DNA from: Nitrosomonas sp.
Lineage (GTDB): Bacteria > Pseudomonadota > Gammaproteobacteria > Burkholderiales > Nitrosomonadaceae
Direction: 5' to 3'
DNA length: 51,616 bases
NCBI RefSeq assembly: GCF_022842015.1
Contig: NZ_JALHQJ010000011.1
Location: 1-51,616 of the forward strand
Made by a program: the position numbers and the translations under genes. Positions 18,171 to 27,382 of this stretch are shown piece by piece; within the stretch, counting starts at the first letter, position 1, and each line of letters begins with the position of its first letter. Under the pieces are notes generated by a model. The model saw nothing but the letters and a program-made list of their open reading frames with translations. It did not search any database and was not told the origin of the DNA.

Positions 18171-19385
18171 TCAAGGCTGCAATTTTAACGCATTATTCGA
18201 TGGAGCTTTTTCGGGTAAAAAGATTTGCAGCAGATCGTTGAGAAAGCGTCTCCCCAGCACAGTAGGTTTAATGCGCAGATGATCATGCACCAGCAGACCG
18301 CGCTGTTCGGCTTCATCCAGTTGTTGCTGCACTACGACAAGCGGCAAACCGGTGCGTTCCTGAAACAACGACGCATCAAATCCGCCGCTGAGTCGCAGCG
18401 CGTTCATCATGAACTCAAAGCTGCGATCCGCAACAGTTAATTCCTGTTGCGTCTGGATTAATGAATCACCCGTTTGGGCTTTGGCTAGATATTCTTTGGG
18501 GTGTTTATAACGCATCTGGCGCACGATTTTATCGGAAAAGCTGATTTTGCTATGCGCACCCGCGCCGATGCCCAAATAATCACCAAACAACCAGTAATTC
18601 ATATTATGACGCGACTCCTTCCCTGCTTGCGCAAATGCCGAGGTTTCGTAATTACGGTACTGATAGCTTGTTGCGGTTTGCTCGATCATTTCCTGCATCG
18701 CCGCTGCTTGTTCATCATCGGGAAGTTTGGGCGGGAAGCGGTAAAACAGCGTATTCGGTTCCAGCGTTAAATGATAGGCTGAAATATGCGTGACTCCGTG
18801 AGAGCACGCTGTTTCAATATCCGCCTGCGCTTGTTCCAAGTTTTGTCCGGGTAATGCGTACATCAGATCGAGATTAATATTATCGAAATACTTCAGCGCA
18901 ATATCCACGGCTCGATGCGCTTCCTGATCATCATGCACGCGACCTAATGCCTGCAGATGCAGCGGATTAAAACTTTGTATGCCGATCGACAGGCGATTGA
19001 TTCCTGCTTGACGAAAATCAGCGAATTTTTGTGCTTCAAACGTGCCAGGGTTAGCTTCCAGAGTAACTTCGGCGAAATGTTCCAGCGGCAGCAGTGTGCG
19101 CACTGCCGTCAATACTTGATCCATTGCTTGAGCGCTAAATAAACTTGGTGTGCCCCCCCCTAAAAATATGCTGCTGAGCCGCCGCCCCCAAACATCCTGA
19201 AGCGCGGACTCAAGATCCCGTATTAACGCGGCAACATATTCCTCCTCAGGTACTCGGTTTTCCTCTGCGCGAATTTCGTGTGAATTAAAATCGCAATAAG
19301 GACATTTTTTCAGGCACCATGGAAAATGAACATATAAGCTTAGAGGTGGCAGCGATTTAAGTTTCTGAATTGGCCAATCGGGCAT
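18171..19385 (-). CDS. hemW: HemW-like radical SAM heme chaperone
   Basis: A 404-residue radical SAM protein. The iron-sulfur motif is C24-x3-C28-x2-C31 in FPWCLKKCPYCDF, followed by the GGGTPSLF segment and a C-terminal HemN-like domain. The Cys pattern matches HemW, the heme-inserting relative, better than true HemN coproporphyrinogen oxidase, which has an extra conserved Cys. I chose the ATG at 19385; a TTG at 19397 is in frame and would overlap the upstream permease gene. It follows the permease gene by four bases, so the two are probably co-transcribed. Confidence 0.9.
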   Translation of the reverse strand: MPDWPIQKLKSLPPLSLYVHFPWCLKKCPYCDFNSHEIRAEENRVPEEEYVAALIRDLESALQDVWGRRLSSIFLGGGTPSLFSAQAMDQVLTAVRTLLPLEHFAEVTLEANPGTFEAQKFADFRQAGINRLSIGIQSFNPLHLQALGRVHDDQEAHRAVDIALKYFDNINLDLMYALPGQNLEQAQADIETACSHGVTHISAYHLTLEPNTLFYRFPPKLPDDEQAAAMQEMIEQTATSYQYRNYETSAFAQAGKESRHNMNYWLFGDYLGIGAGAHSKISFSDKIVRQMRYKHPKEYLAKAQTGDSLIQTQQELTVADRSFEFMMNALRLSGGFDASLFQERTGLPLVVVQQQLDEAEQRGLLVHDHLRIKPTVLGRRFLNDLLQIFLPEKAPSNNALKLQP

Positions 19386-19389
19386 CGAT

Positions 19390-21900
19390 TCAACCAATTT
19401 TTCGTAATGTCAATAACGGTGGGCTGGATAGTGCGGAGCGTGTTCCCAGCAAACCTGCGACCAAAACACCGATAACACCCGCTAGTGTGCCAACCACCCA
19501 GATCCAGGGATTAAAAGTATAGTCGAAATGTAGAACATGTTTGCTGATGACATAAGCAAGCGCGCTGGCGCCAGCAGACGCAAATAATCCAGCCAATCCA
19601 CCCAGAATCGCGAACTCGGCCGCCCAGGCGCGCGACAATTGCTCTCGTCTGGCACCCAATGCTCTGAAAATAGCTGCTTCGTAAATGCGTTCATCTTGTG
19701 TCGCGGCTATTGCCGCATACAGTACAGCAAATCCTGCCAATAAGGTAAATAAGAACACAAACTCAACCGCTTGAGAAACTTGTTGAATCATTTTCTGCAC
19801 CTGATTGATAACCACGGCAACATCAACGACCAGAATGCTCGGAAATGTTCTGACAAGCTCATGAACCATGGAAATTTCTGCAGGCGGAACATAAAAGCTG
19901 GTGACAAAGCTTGCGGGATAGTTATCCAGCTGACCTGGAGGAACCACAACGAAAAAATTAGCCCGGAAAGTATCCCAATCCACTTTTCTCACGCTGGTGA
20001 TCTTGGCTGTAAAGTGGCTACCAGCAATATCATAAGTCAGTTCATCGCCCAGTTTAACGCGAATGGTCTTGGCTATGCCTTCTTCAATCGACAGTTCGGC
20101 TTCTTGAGTGTCGTCATTCCACCAGGACCCCTGAACGATCTGATTATCCGACGAAAGTTCACTTGCCCAGGTTAAATTGAATTCACGCCGAATATGCCTC
20201 TCAGCATGCAGATCATCTCGATAATTTTTCGGCGATATATTTTTACCATTAATCTTGACCAATCGCCCCTTGACCATCGGATACATCGGCGGCGGCTCTA
20301 TCTCATATTGCTGAAAAAATTCTTGCAGCGATTGCACTTCATCCGCTTGTATGTTCACCAGGAAATGGTTGGGTGCATCGGGAGGTAAGCTGGCATGCCA
20401 ATCGTCAATCAGATCATTCTGAATCAAAGTCAGCACGAGCAATGACATCAACCCCAACCCCAAAGCCACGGCCTGCAATATGCTGGAAATCGCACGACGG
20501 TGAATACTGGCTAAACCATAACGCCAAGCGCCACCGGCTTGATGACGCAAACCTGAAAGCGCTTTGATCAGCAACCAGCCCAAGCAACCAAAAATGACAA
20601 TCGCTGAAACAAATCCCGTCACAATATAAAGACCCAGCTTGAGATCTTGCGCCTTCCAAATAAACAACAGCGATAAAGTTACTAATCCCAATAAATAACC
20701 TGCCAAACTGTGCGCATTGGACAAACCGATGTCTCTACGCAACACGCGCAACGCCGGAACACTGCGCAAGTTCAGCACCGGCGGCAATGCAAAACCCACT
20801 AATAACACTAAGCCAACTAGTAATCCTTGCAACGCGGGTAACCAGCTTGGCCAAGGCAAGGCTGTATCCACGATACCAATTAGCCAGGACGCCAGAATTT
20901 GCTGTGCGGCGAAACCTATCAAACAGGCAATTGAGCTGGCAATAACACCCAAGGTAATAAAATAATGCCAATAGAGATAAAACAGTTGCCGCTGACTCGC
21001 TCCCAAGCTACGCATCACCGCGCATCCATCCAAATGGCGCTGAGTAAACCGGCGCACCGCCAATGCAATCGCCGCTGCTGCCAGAACCACACTGGCCAAT
21101 GCAGCCAGACTTAAGAATTTTTCCGCGCGCTCCAACGCGGCTTTAATCTCAGGACGTGCATCGCGAATGCCTTCCACTCTTTGTGCTTTTGTCAGTTGAG
21201 GTTTTATCCAATCGCGGAATTGTTGCACCATTTTCACTTCACCGGCTACCAGCAACTGATATGAAACACGGCTGCCTTCCTGAATCAAGCCCGTCTCTGA
21301 TAAATCAGATGCATTGATCATGGCACGTGCGCCCATGTTGATAAACCCTACCGAGTGATCCGGTTCGCGCACAACCAGCTCGGTTACAGTTAACTGAGCA
21401 GCTCCGACATCGACCATGTCGTTTGCTTTAAGATCGAGTCGCGCCATGACTTTTTCATCTACCCAGATAGTACCCGGCTGAGGAATTGTGTTTGCTATCG
21501 TAATTTCTGGTTCCTTAGTATGCGACACTGACGACCGACTGGCCAGATGTATACGCCCACGTAATGGATATCCCTCAGCTACTGCTTTTATTTCCGTGAG
21601 TAAATTATTCTCACCATCAGAGATCATACTGGGAAACTTAGTTAATGATGATATGGCTAACCCCAATCGGCTAGCCTCTTCAGCATAGATCTCCGGCAAA
21701 GGCTGGCTCGAAATAACCAGTAAATCGGCGCCCAATAATTGATTACTTTCGCGCGTGAGGGCTAATTCTACCCGCTCGGCAAAAAAACCTACCGTGGTCA
21801 TGCCGCTAACTGCAATGATCAATGCCAACACCAGAACATTAAGTTCGCCTGCACGCCAGTCTCGGCATAACATACGGAAAGACAATTTAAAATGGCTCAT
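19390..21900 (-). CDS. ABC transporter permease, FtsX-like (YbbP type)
   Basis: An 836-residue membrane protein with the YbbP layout: one N-terminal helix, a long periplasmic domain, then two FtsX-like blocks of helices (about residues 260-480 and 715-835). The FtsX-type sequence AAIAATQDERIYEAAIFRAL and the second-block ARREQLSRAWAAEFAIL are clear. It is the partner of the ATPase encoded just upstream. In many proteobacteria ybbA-ybbP lie beside tesA, as here. The exported substrate is not firmly known; lipid or lipoprotein handling by analogy with LolCDE and MacB-type machines is inference. Confidence 0.9.
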   Translation of the reverse strand: MSHFKLSFRMLCRDWRAGELNVLVLALIIAVSGMTTVGFFAERVELALTRESNQLLGADLLVISSQPLPEIYAEEASRLGLAISSLTKFPSMISDGENNLLTEIKAVAEGYPLRGRIHLASRSSVSHTKEPEITIANTIPQPGTIWVDEKVMARLDLKANDMVDVGAAQLTVTELVVREPDHSVGFINMGARAMINASDLSETGLIQEGSRVSYQLLVAGEVKMVQQFRDWIKPQLTKAQRVEGIRDARPEIKAALERAEKFLSLAALASVVLAAAAIALAVRRFTQRHLDGCAVMRSLGASQRQLFYLYWHYFITLGVIASSIACLIGFAAQQILASWLIGIVDTALPWPSWLPALQGLLVGLVLLVGFALPPVLNLRSVPALRVLRRDIGLSNAHSLAGYLLGLVTLSLLFIWKAQDLKLGLYIVTGFVSAIVIFGCLGWLLIKALSGLRHQAGGAWRYGLASIHRRAISSILQAVALGLGLMSLLVLTLIQNDLIDDWHASLPPDAPNHFLVNIQADEVQSLQEFFQQYEIEPPPMYPMVKGRLVKINGKNISPKNYRDDLHAERHIRREFNLTWASELSSDNQIVQGSWWNDDTQEAELSIEEGIAKTIRVKLGDELTYDIAGSHFTAKITSVRKVDWDTFRANFFVVVPPGQLDNYPASFVTSFYVPPAEISMVHELVRTFPSILVVDVAVVINQVQKMIQQVSQAVEFVFLFTLLAGFAVLYAAIAATQDERIYEAAIFRALGARREQLSRAWAAEFAILGGLAGLFASAGASALAYVISKHVLHFDYTFNPWIWVVGTLAGVIGVLVAGLLGTRSALSSPPLLTLRKIG

Positions 21901-21962
21901 AGAAAAAATTATCGACGTACTGAAAAGATAGAATAAATAGTAATAATGCCAAGCTTTTGCAA

Positions 21963-22652
21963 CTACTGCACCAATTTACCATCCGCCAAACGAATCTGGC
22001 GCGAACAACGCTGCGACAACGCTTCATCATGAGTAACCAGGACCAATGTCGTACCATGCTCACGATTGAGTTCAAACATGAGATCAATGATCTGTATACC
22101 GGTAGTCGAGTCAAGATTTCCAGTGGGCTCATCCGCCAGCAATAACTTAGGATCCGTGGCAAATGCGCGTGCGATGGCAACTCTCTGCTGCTCTCCTCCA
22201 GACAATTGTTTCGGATAATGATCCAGGCGTTTGGACAGTCCCACGCGCTCCAACAGTCTCCGTGCTATCGTTTCGGCATCTTTATTCTGCTGAGAGAGCT
22301 CCAAAGGCAACATCACGTTCTCAATCGCCGTTAACGCTGGTAATAATTGAAAGGATTGAAATACAAAACCTAGAACTTTTCCGCGTAAAGCGGCACGACT
22401 ATCTTCATCCAACGTAAAAATATCGACCGCGTCCAGATGAACTTTCCCTGCAGTTGGCAAATCCAATCCTGCCAGTAAGCCTAATAAAGTAGATTTTCCC
22501 GAACCAGATGCGCCTATAATTGCAACAGCTTCACCGGCGTTTACTTGCAAATCGATATCTTGCAATATTGTAAGTTGTGTATCACCGGTATTGACCTGTT
22601 TGGTCAATGCATGAGTCCAAAGAATGGGTTGATCAACACGATTATCTAACAT
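21963..22652 (-). CDS. ABC transporter ATP-binding protein (YbbA/LolD type)
   Basis: A 229-residue ATPase with a complete set of ABC motifs: Walker A GASGSGKST, Q-loop FVFQSFQLLPALTAIENVML, signature LSGGEQQRVAIARA, Walker B LLLADEPTGNLD and the H-loop VTHD. The LolD/MacB-like branch is indicated by the size and the LTAIENV segment. I chose the ATG at 22652 with AGGAAA upstream. A longer in-frame start near 22727 would read back through the signal peptide region of tesA and looks wrong. Its first codon overlaps that of tesA on the other strand. Confidence 0.92.
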   Translation of the reverse strand: MLDNRVDQPILWTHALTKQVNTGDTQLTILQDIDLQVNAGEAVAIIGASGSGKSTLLGLLAGLDLPTAGKVHLDAVDIFTLDEDSRAALRGKVLGFVFQSFQLLPALTAIENVMLPLELSQQNKDAETIARRLLERVGLSKRLDHYPKQLSGGEQQRVAIARAFATDPKLLLADEPTGNLDSTTGIQIIDLMFELNREHGTTLVLVTHDEALSQRCSRQIRLADGKLVQ

Positions 22653-23295
22653 GAAAAAATATTTCCTGATTATTCTGATTTTTGTTTTTACTATCAGTGC
22701 TCCGGCAGTCGCATTGACCAAAACCATAATGGTCTTTGGCGATAGCCTGTCCGCCAGTTATGGCATGTCGACCGAAGCGGGCTGGGTTACGTTGCTGGAG
22801 CAACGATTACAGTCAAAGTATGCTGACTATCACATCATCAATGCAAGTATCAGTGGCGAAACGGCACTGGGAGGACGCAATCGAATTCGACAAGCACTTG
22901 AAACACATCGTCCCGAGATTGTTATTCTGGAACTTGGCGGAAATGACGGTTTGCGCGGTGCGTCAATTAAATCCATTCATGAGAATCTGGCTGCCATTAT
23001 AGAAGAATGTCAACAAAACAATGCACTGGTTTTACTTGCCGGCATGCAGTTGCCACCCAATTATGGCAGAACGTACACACAAAAGTTCCAAACCATTTTT
23101 CCGCAACTGGCTGAAAATTATCAAATCAAATTGATACCATTTCTACTGGCTGGCTTTGGTGATAAACACGAATTCTTCCAAGCTGATGGAATACATCCGA
23201 CCGAAGTCGCACAGAAAAAAATTGCAGAAAATGTCTGGGAAGTTTTGCAAACCATGTTTAAAACCGAACAGGTTGCCACCAATCCTGATATTTAA
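22651..23295 (+). CDS. tesA: TesA-type GDSL esterase/lysophospholipase
   Basis: A 214-residue SGNH hydrolase with a signal peptide (MKKYFLIILIFVFTISAPAV), so it acts in the periplasm. Block I is VFGDSLSASYG with the nucleophile Ser32. Block III is ELGGNDGLRG. Block V is DGIHPT with Asp179 and His182. TesA cleaves acyl thioesters, lysophospholipids and small esters. It is divergent to the ybbA-like ATPase gene, a conserved arrangement, and the two ATG codons share the palindrome CATG at 22650-22653. There is no clear ribosome-binding site, so a leaderless or weakly initiated transcript is possible. Confidence 0.92.
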   Translation: MKKYFLIILIFVFTISAPAVALTKTIMVFGDSLSASYGMSTEAGWVTLLEQRLQSKYADYHIINASISGETALGGRNRIRQALETHRPEIVILELGGNDGLRGASIKSIHENLAAIIEECQQNNALVLLAGMQLPPNYGRTYTQKFQTIFPQLAENYQIKLIPFLLAGFGDKHEFFQADGIHPTEVAQKKIAENVWEVLQTMFKTEQVATNPDI

Positions 23296-23341
23296 TCGCA
23301 CATTGTATCATCGCAACTTCATAAGGACATAAACTAAGCAG

Positions 23342-24322
23342 TTAAAACTTATCCAGGTCGTCAATAAATTTCTGTAAATCACTGGACAAAGGCGAACGTA
23401 GATGGATACGTTGTCCTGAGACGGGGTGTGTAATTTGTAGCGAATGAGCATGCAAAAACATACGCGCCAGCTTGCTTCCCCCACCAACTTCAGCTTTAGC
23501 GAGCCGCTTGTTGATCTCAAAATTACCATATTTATCATCCCCAAGAATCGGAAAACCTAAATATGCGAGATGAACACGAATTTGATGTGTGCGTCCCGTT
23601 TTTATTTGTGCATCTAATAAGCTGAAATCGCCCCAAGATTTATCTAACTTAAATATCGAGTGAGCAGACATCGGTTTGCTGCCAGGGCGAGTGTTGCCGG
23701 CTACCGCTACGCGCCGCTCACCACTTGCTGTTACATATTTGTCAAGTGCCAGCTTTACATGCTGCTTCGCGTTTTGCCATTTGCCTTTGACCAAAACCAG
23801 ATAATGCTTCTCCACCAAGCCTTCACGAATTTGTCGATGTAATTCTACCAATGCGCTGCGTTTCTTTGCCAGTAACAATACACCCGAAGTTTCGCGATCC
23901 AAACGATGCACCAACTCTAGAAATTTCCATGATGAATTTTGCGCACGTAATTGCTCAATCACGCCAAAGCTGATATTACTTCCGCCATGAACAGCCATCC
24001 CGCTTGGCTTGTCAATAACCAGCACTGCATCATCCTCATATAAAGTAGTAAAAGAGAAAAAATTTGCACGAGTAATTGTAGTGCGATTGCAAGCATCCTT
24101 TGTTTCTATCTTAACTGGCGGAATTCGCACCATATCGCCTAATTGCAAGCGATAGCTAGCATTTATTCGCTTTCCGTTAACACGTACTTGACCGCTTCTT
24201 ACCAATTGATACAAATGATTTTTGGGCACCGTCCTAAATCGTTTGAATAAAAAATTATCGATCCGTTGATCATTGCTATCTTCTTGAACGCACTCTTTGG
24301 TTATTAATGTGATAGATTGCAT
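23342..24322 (-). CDS. rluC: 23S rRNA pseudouridine synthase RluC
   Basis: A 326-residue RluA-family enzyme. The N-terminal S4 RNA-binding domain (about 20-85: RIDNFLFKRF, LVRSGQVRVNGKRI) precedes the catalytic domain with HRLDRETSG, whose Asp142 is the catalytic residue. RluC modifies uridines in 23S rRNA helices near the peptidyl transferase centre. The gene is divergent from rne, as in many proteobacteria, which supports RluC rather than RluD. The start at 24322 is the only one leaving the S4 domain intact with a short tail before it. Confidence 0.93.
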   Translation of the reverse strand: MQSITLITKECVQEDSNDQRIDNFLFKRFRTVPKNHLYQLVRSGQVRVNGKRINASYRLQLGDMVRIPPVKIETKDACNRTTITRANFFSFTTLYEDDAVLVIDKPSGMAVHGGSNISFGVIEQLRAQNSSWKFLELVHRLDRETSGVLLLAKKRSALVELHRQIREGLVEKHYLVLVKGKWQNAKQHVKLALDKYVTASGERRVAVAGNTRPGSKPMSAHSIFKLDKSWGDFSLLDAQIKTGRTHQIRVHLAYLGFPILGDDKYGNFEINKRLAKAEVGGGSKLARMFLHAHSLQITHPVSGQRIHLRSPLSSDLQKFIDDLDKF

Positions 24323-24820
24323 TTTATTAATATGTATTTGATTTAATGAAACTCCGGATATAATATGTAAGTGATGGGGAAATTATAAGGTGGCTATTTA
24401 TTCCTTGAATCCTCCCTTGTTTAAATTCTTTCTGTAAGAATTTAAACATTCGTGACAAAATACGAACATGAACTCAGTAAATATTTGGTCAGACTCTGTT
24501 GCTTTTAGATTAACTAAATTTTACTTTAAACAAAGCAATATTTGGAACTTTATGTAAAATCTGATACCTTAAACAACTTGCGAAGTACTCATAATTGTTG
24601 TTGCGCTTAAAATTACAACTATAAAATAGTTTCACAAAGCAAATCAGCATATTACATATTAAATAAATTAATAAAAAAGAAATACCTAATTGATAAATAT
24701 TTTCTGTTATACAAGTAATAAACCCAAGCCTCGTCATTACAACTACGTATACCGAAAAAATCTATCCACTCGACAAATTGTGGATAGTGTATGGATAAAT
24801 AAAACACGTAAGGTTTGTAA
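24323..24820 (+). promoter_or_regulatory. rluC-rne divergent region and probable long rne leader
   Basis: A 498-base AT-rich gap stands between rluC and rne. It holds no convincing gene; a 75-codon minus-strand frame at 24510-24737 is very AT-rich and lacks a start signal. In E. coli the long rne leader folds and lets RNase E control its own mRNA. A similar role here is inferred from length and position. A strong hairpin lies at 24418-24448. TAAGG at about 24808 precedes the rne ATG. Confidence 0.55.
24418..24448. repeat. Perfect 13-bp inverted repeat in the rluC-rne gap
   Basis: The arms 24418-24430 (tgtttaaattctt) and 24436-24448 pair perfectly around a 5-base loop (tctgt). It is AT-rich and has no T-run behind it, so an RNA leader hairpin or a protein-binding dyad is more likely than a terminator. 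Confidence 0.75.
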
Positions 24821-27349
24821 ATGAAACGAATGTTATTTAATGCAACGCAACCTGAAGAGTTGCGCGTTGCAATAGTAAGCGGTCAAACGTTGGTTGACCT
24901 CGATATAGAATCTGTAAGTAAAGAACAACGCAAAAGTAATATCTATAAAGCTGTTATAACGCGTATAGAGCCAAGCCTGGAAGCCGCGTTTGTTGATTAT
25001 GGCTGTGAGCGACACGGTTTCCTGCCATTTAAAGAAATTGCCCCCTCGTGTTTTGCTGAAAGCAGTACGCCCAATGCACGAATCCAAGATCTTCTACAAG
25101 AAGGACAAGAACTGATCGTTCAAGTTGACAAAGATGAACGTGGAAATAAGGGGGCCGCATTAACCACTTATATTTCTCTGGCTGGCCGGTATTTGGTTTT
25201 GATACCCAATAATTCCAGTAGTGGTGGCGTGTCGCGGCGCATCACAGGAGAAGAGCGCAATGATTTGCGCGAAGTCATAGCAAAACTTGAAATTCCTACA
25301 GGCATGAGCATTATCGCCAGAACTGCCGGAATCGGCCGTAGTGGGGAAGAACTACAATGGGACTTGAATTACCTGACACAACTTTGGTATGCCATTGAAG
25401 AAGCCGCCAACAATCAAGATGGCGTTTTCCTGATTTATCAGGAAAGCAGCTTAGTCATCCGCGCGATTCGTGATTATTTTAGCCAAGAGATTGGTGAGAT
25501 TCTAATTGACAGCCGCGATATTTACGAACAAGCCAGCCAATTTATGGCACACGTTATGCCAGCTAACGTGGATCGGCTTAAATTTTATCACGATGATGTA
25601 CCATTATTTTCACGCTTCCAAATTGAACATCAGATAGAAACAGCTTATTCCAGGCAGGTTTCTCTTCCTTCAGGAGGTGCGATTGTTATCGACCACACTG
25701 AAGCATTGGTTTCCGTTGATGTTAATTCAGCGCGCGCAATCCGCGGTTTAGATATCGAGCATACCGCGCTCAATACCAATCTCGAAGCAGCTGATGAAAT
25801 TGCTCGCCAATTGCGATTACGGGATTTAGGCGGATTAATTGTTATCGATTTTATCGATATGGATGTACAGCGCAATCAGCGTGAAGTTGAAGCACGATTG
25901 CACGAAGCATTGCGGCAAGACCGCGCACGTATTCAGGTTGGAAAAATCTCCCGTTTTGGATTGCTGGAATTATCCCGTCAACGCTTACGCCCTTCGTTAG
26001 GCGAAAGTAATTACATTCCATGTACGCGGTGCCAAGGCACTGGATTCATTCGTGGGACTGATTCCTCCGCGCTGCATATACTCAGAATCATCCAAGAAGA
26101 GGCGATGAAAGAAAACACCAATGCGTTGCATGTTCAACTGCCGGTTGATGTAGCCACTTTCTTACTGAACGAAAAACGCGCAGAAATCTATGACATTGAA
26201 ATGCGTCAAAGGATCAATATTGTTCTGATCCCCAATATTCATATCGAAACGCCTAACTATAGTATTAATCGTTTACGCCAAGAGGACCTAAGATCAAATG
26301 AAGCGGTCGCCAGTTATAAATTGGTGGAGAAAAATACTGAAGATAACAGCCTAGTAATTTCCGAACAGAAAAACAAACCTACCCGTCCGCAAGCTGCTGT
26401 TCAAGGTATAACATCCTCACTGCCCGCGCCCGTGCGCGAAGATAAATCAAGCGACACTTCGCTGCTGGACAAATTCTTCGGTTGGTTTAAACAGGTCAAA
26501 AACGAAGAAACCAAAACTGATCTTGAAAAAAAACAACAAACTGACACTGATAAAAACAATTCGTCTCAAGAACGCACTCGCCCGAGAGGACGACGCGGAA
26601 GAAACCGCAATGAGCGCAATAAAGATGCCTCTATGCACAAGCAAGCTAAACTAGGGGAATTGACAGATTCCGGTATCACCGCTGCAATACCAGCAGAATA
26701 CGCCATCTCGGCGGAACTTGGTGATTCGCCAGAGCTATCTACAGAACGAAAAAATATCAGAAACAAGCCTTCTCCGCAATCCAACACGGATCTTGAAGAA
26801 AAATTACTGTCAAACAATGTACTGATCAGTGAAACAGAAAATCATGACGGCATAGATGCAAAACCCGTGGATCGTAAACGTACGCGCCGGTATCGCGGAA
26901 ATAAAAATCGCGATCAATCTGCACGCGCTAAGACCTTGATTGAAGACCAAGCTTCTCCGGATAATACATCAACTCATGAGGCCTGCTCAACAGATCCTGC
27001 GCCAAATATTGAGGCATCAGACCCGATCAGCGAGCCTCCGGCAATTGAACCCGCTAAGAAGCAATCTATGAGAAAATCAGTTGAAAAAAACCCTACTGAC
27101 GATTCTGAAATGACCAGCAATAATAATCGCGTAGATGAACCGCCTATTACACATCAACAGCCTGAGCTCAGTGTGACTAGAGAACTTCCAGATTTTACGA
27201 AAAGTGGTCTCGTCATGATAGAAACACCACCCGAGAAAGTTGAAATGGCGACCGAAGAAACCATTACTCCTAAACAACCCAGAAGAAAAACCATGAAAAT
27301 CAACGATGCGCCCGCTGAACCGTTAACGCAAATTGAAACACGTGATTAA
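24821..27349 (+). CDS. rne: Ribonuclease E
   Basis: An 842-residue endonuclease that starts mRNA decay and processes rRNA and tRNA. The N-terminal catalytic half contains the S1 domain (about 35-125) and the DNase I-like site with Asp300 (SVDVNSARA) and Asp343 (VIDFIDMD), 43 residues apart as in the E. coli enzyme. The zinc link is C401-x2-C404. The C-terminal half (about 510-842) is disordered and charged, with arginine-rich RNA-binding patches ([28 protein letters not shown]) that should serve as the degradosome scaffold. The 842-residue length and this tail make it RNase E rather than RNase G. Confidence 0.95.
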   Translation: MKRMLFNATQPEELRVAIVSGQTLVDLDIESVSKEQRKSNIYKAVITRIEPSLEAAFVDYGCERHGFLPFKEIAPSCFAESSTPNARIQDLLQEGQELIVQVDKDERGNKGAALTTYISLAGRYLVLIPNNSSSGGVSRRITGEERNDLREVIAKLEIPTGMSIIARTAGIGRSGEELQWDLNYLTQLWYAIEEAANNQDGVFLIYQESSLVIRAIRDYFSQEIGEILIDSRDIYEQASQFMAHVMPANVDRLKFYHDDVPLFSRFQIEHQIETAYSRQVSLPSGGAIVIDHTEALVSVDVNSARAIRGLDIEHTALNTNLEAADEIARQLRLRDLGGLIVIDFIDMDVQRNQREVEARLHEALRQDRARIQVGKISRFGLLELSRQRLRPSLGESNYIPCTRCQGTGFIRGTDSSALHILRIIQEEAMKENTNALHVQLPVDVATFLLNEKRAEIYDIEMRQRINIVLIPNIHIETPNYSINRLRQEDLRSNEAVASYKLVEKNTEDNSLVISEQKNKPTRPQAAVQGITSSLPAPVREDKSSDTSLLDKFFGWFKQVKNEETKTDLEKKQQTDTDKNNSSQERTRPRGRRGRNRNERNKDASMHKQAKLGELTDSGITAAIPAEYAISAELGDSPELSTERKNIRNKPSPQSNTDLEEKLLSNNVLISETENHDGIDAKPVDRKRTRRYRGNKNRDQSARAKTLIEDQASPDNTSTHEACSTDPAPNIEASDPISEPPAIEPAKKQSMRKSVEKNPTDDSEMTSNNNRVDEPPITHQQPELSVTRELPDFTKSGLVMIETPPEKVEMATEETITPKQPRRKTMKINDAPAEPLTQIETRD

Positions 27350-27382
27350 ATACCTGCAGGTTCTGCAAGTACATATATAATT

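Noticed and set aside
24510..24737. Minus-strand frame of 75 codons in the rne leader
   Set aside because: Very AT-rich, composed of hydrophobic and Asn/Lys codons expected by chance; no start signal.
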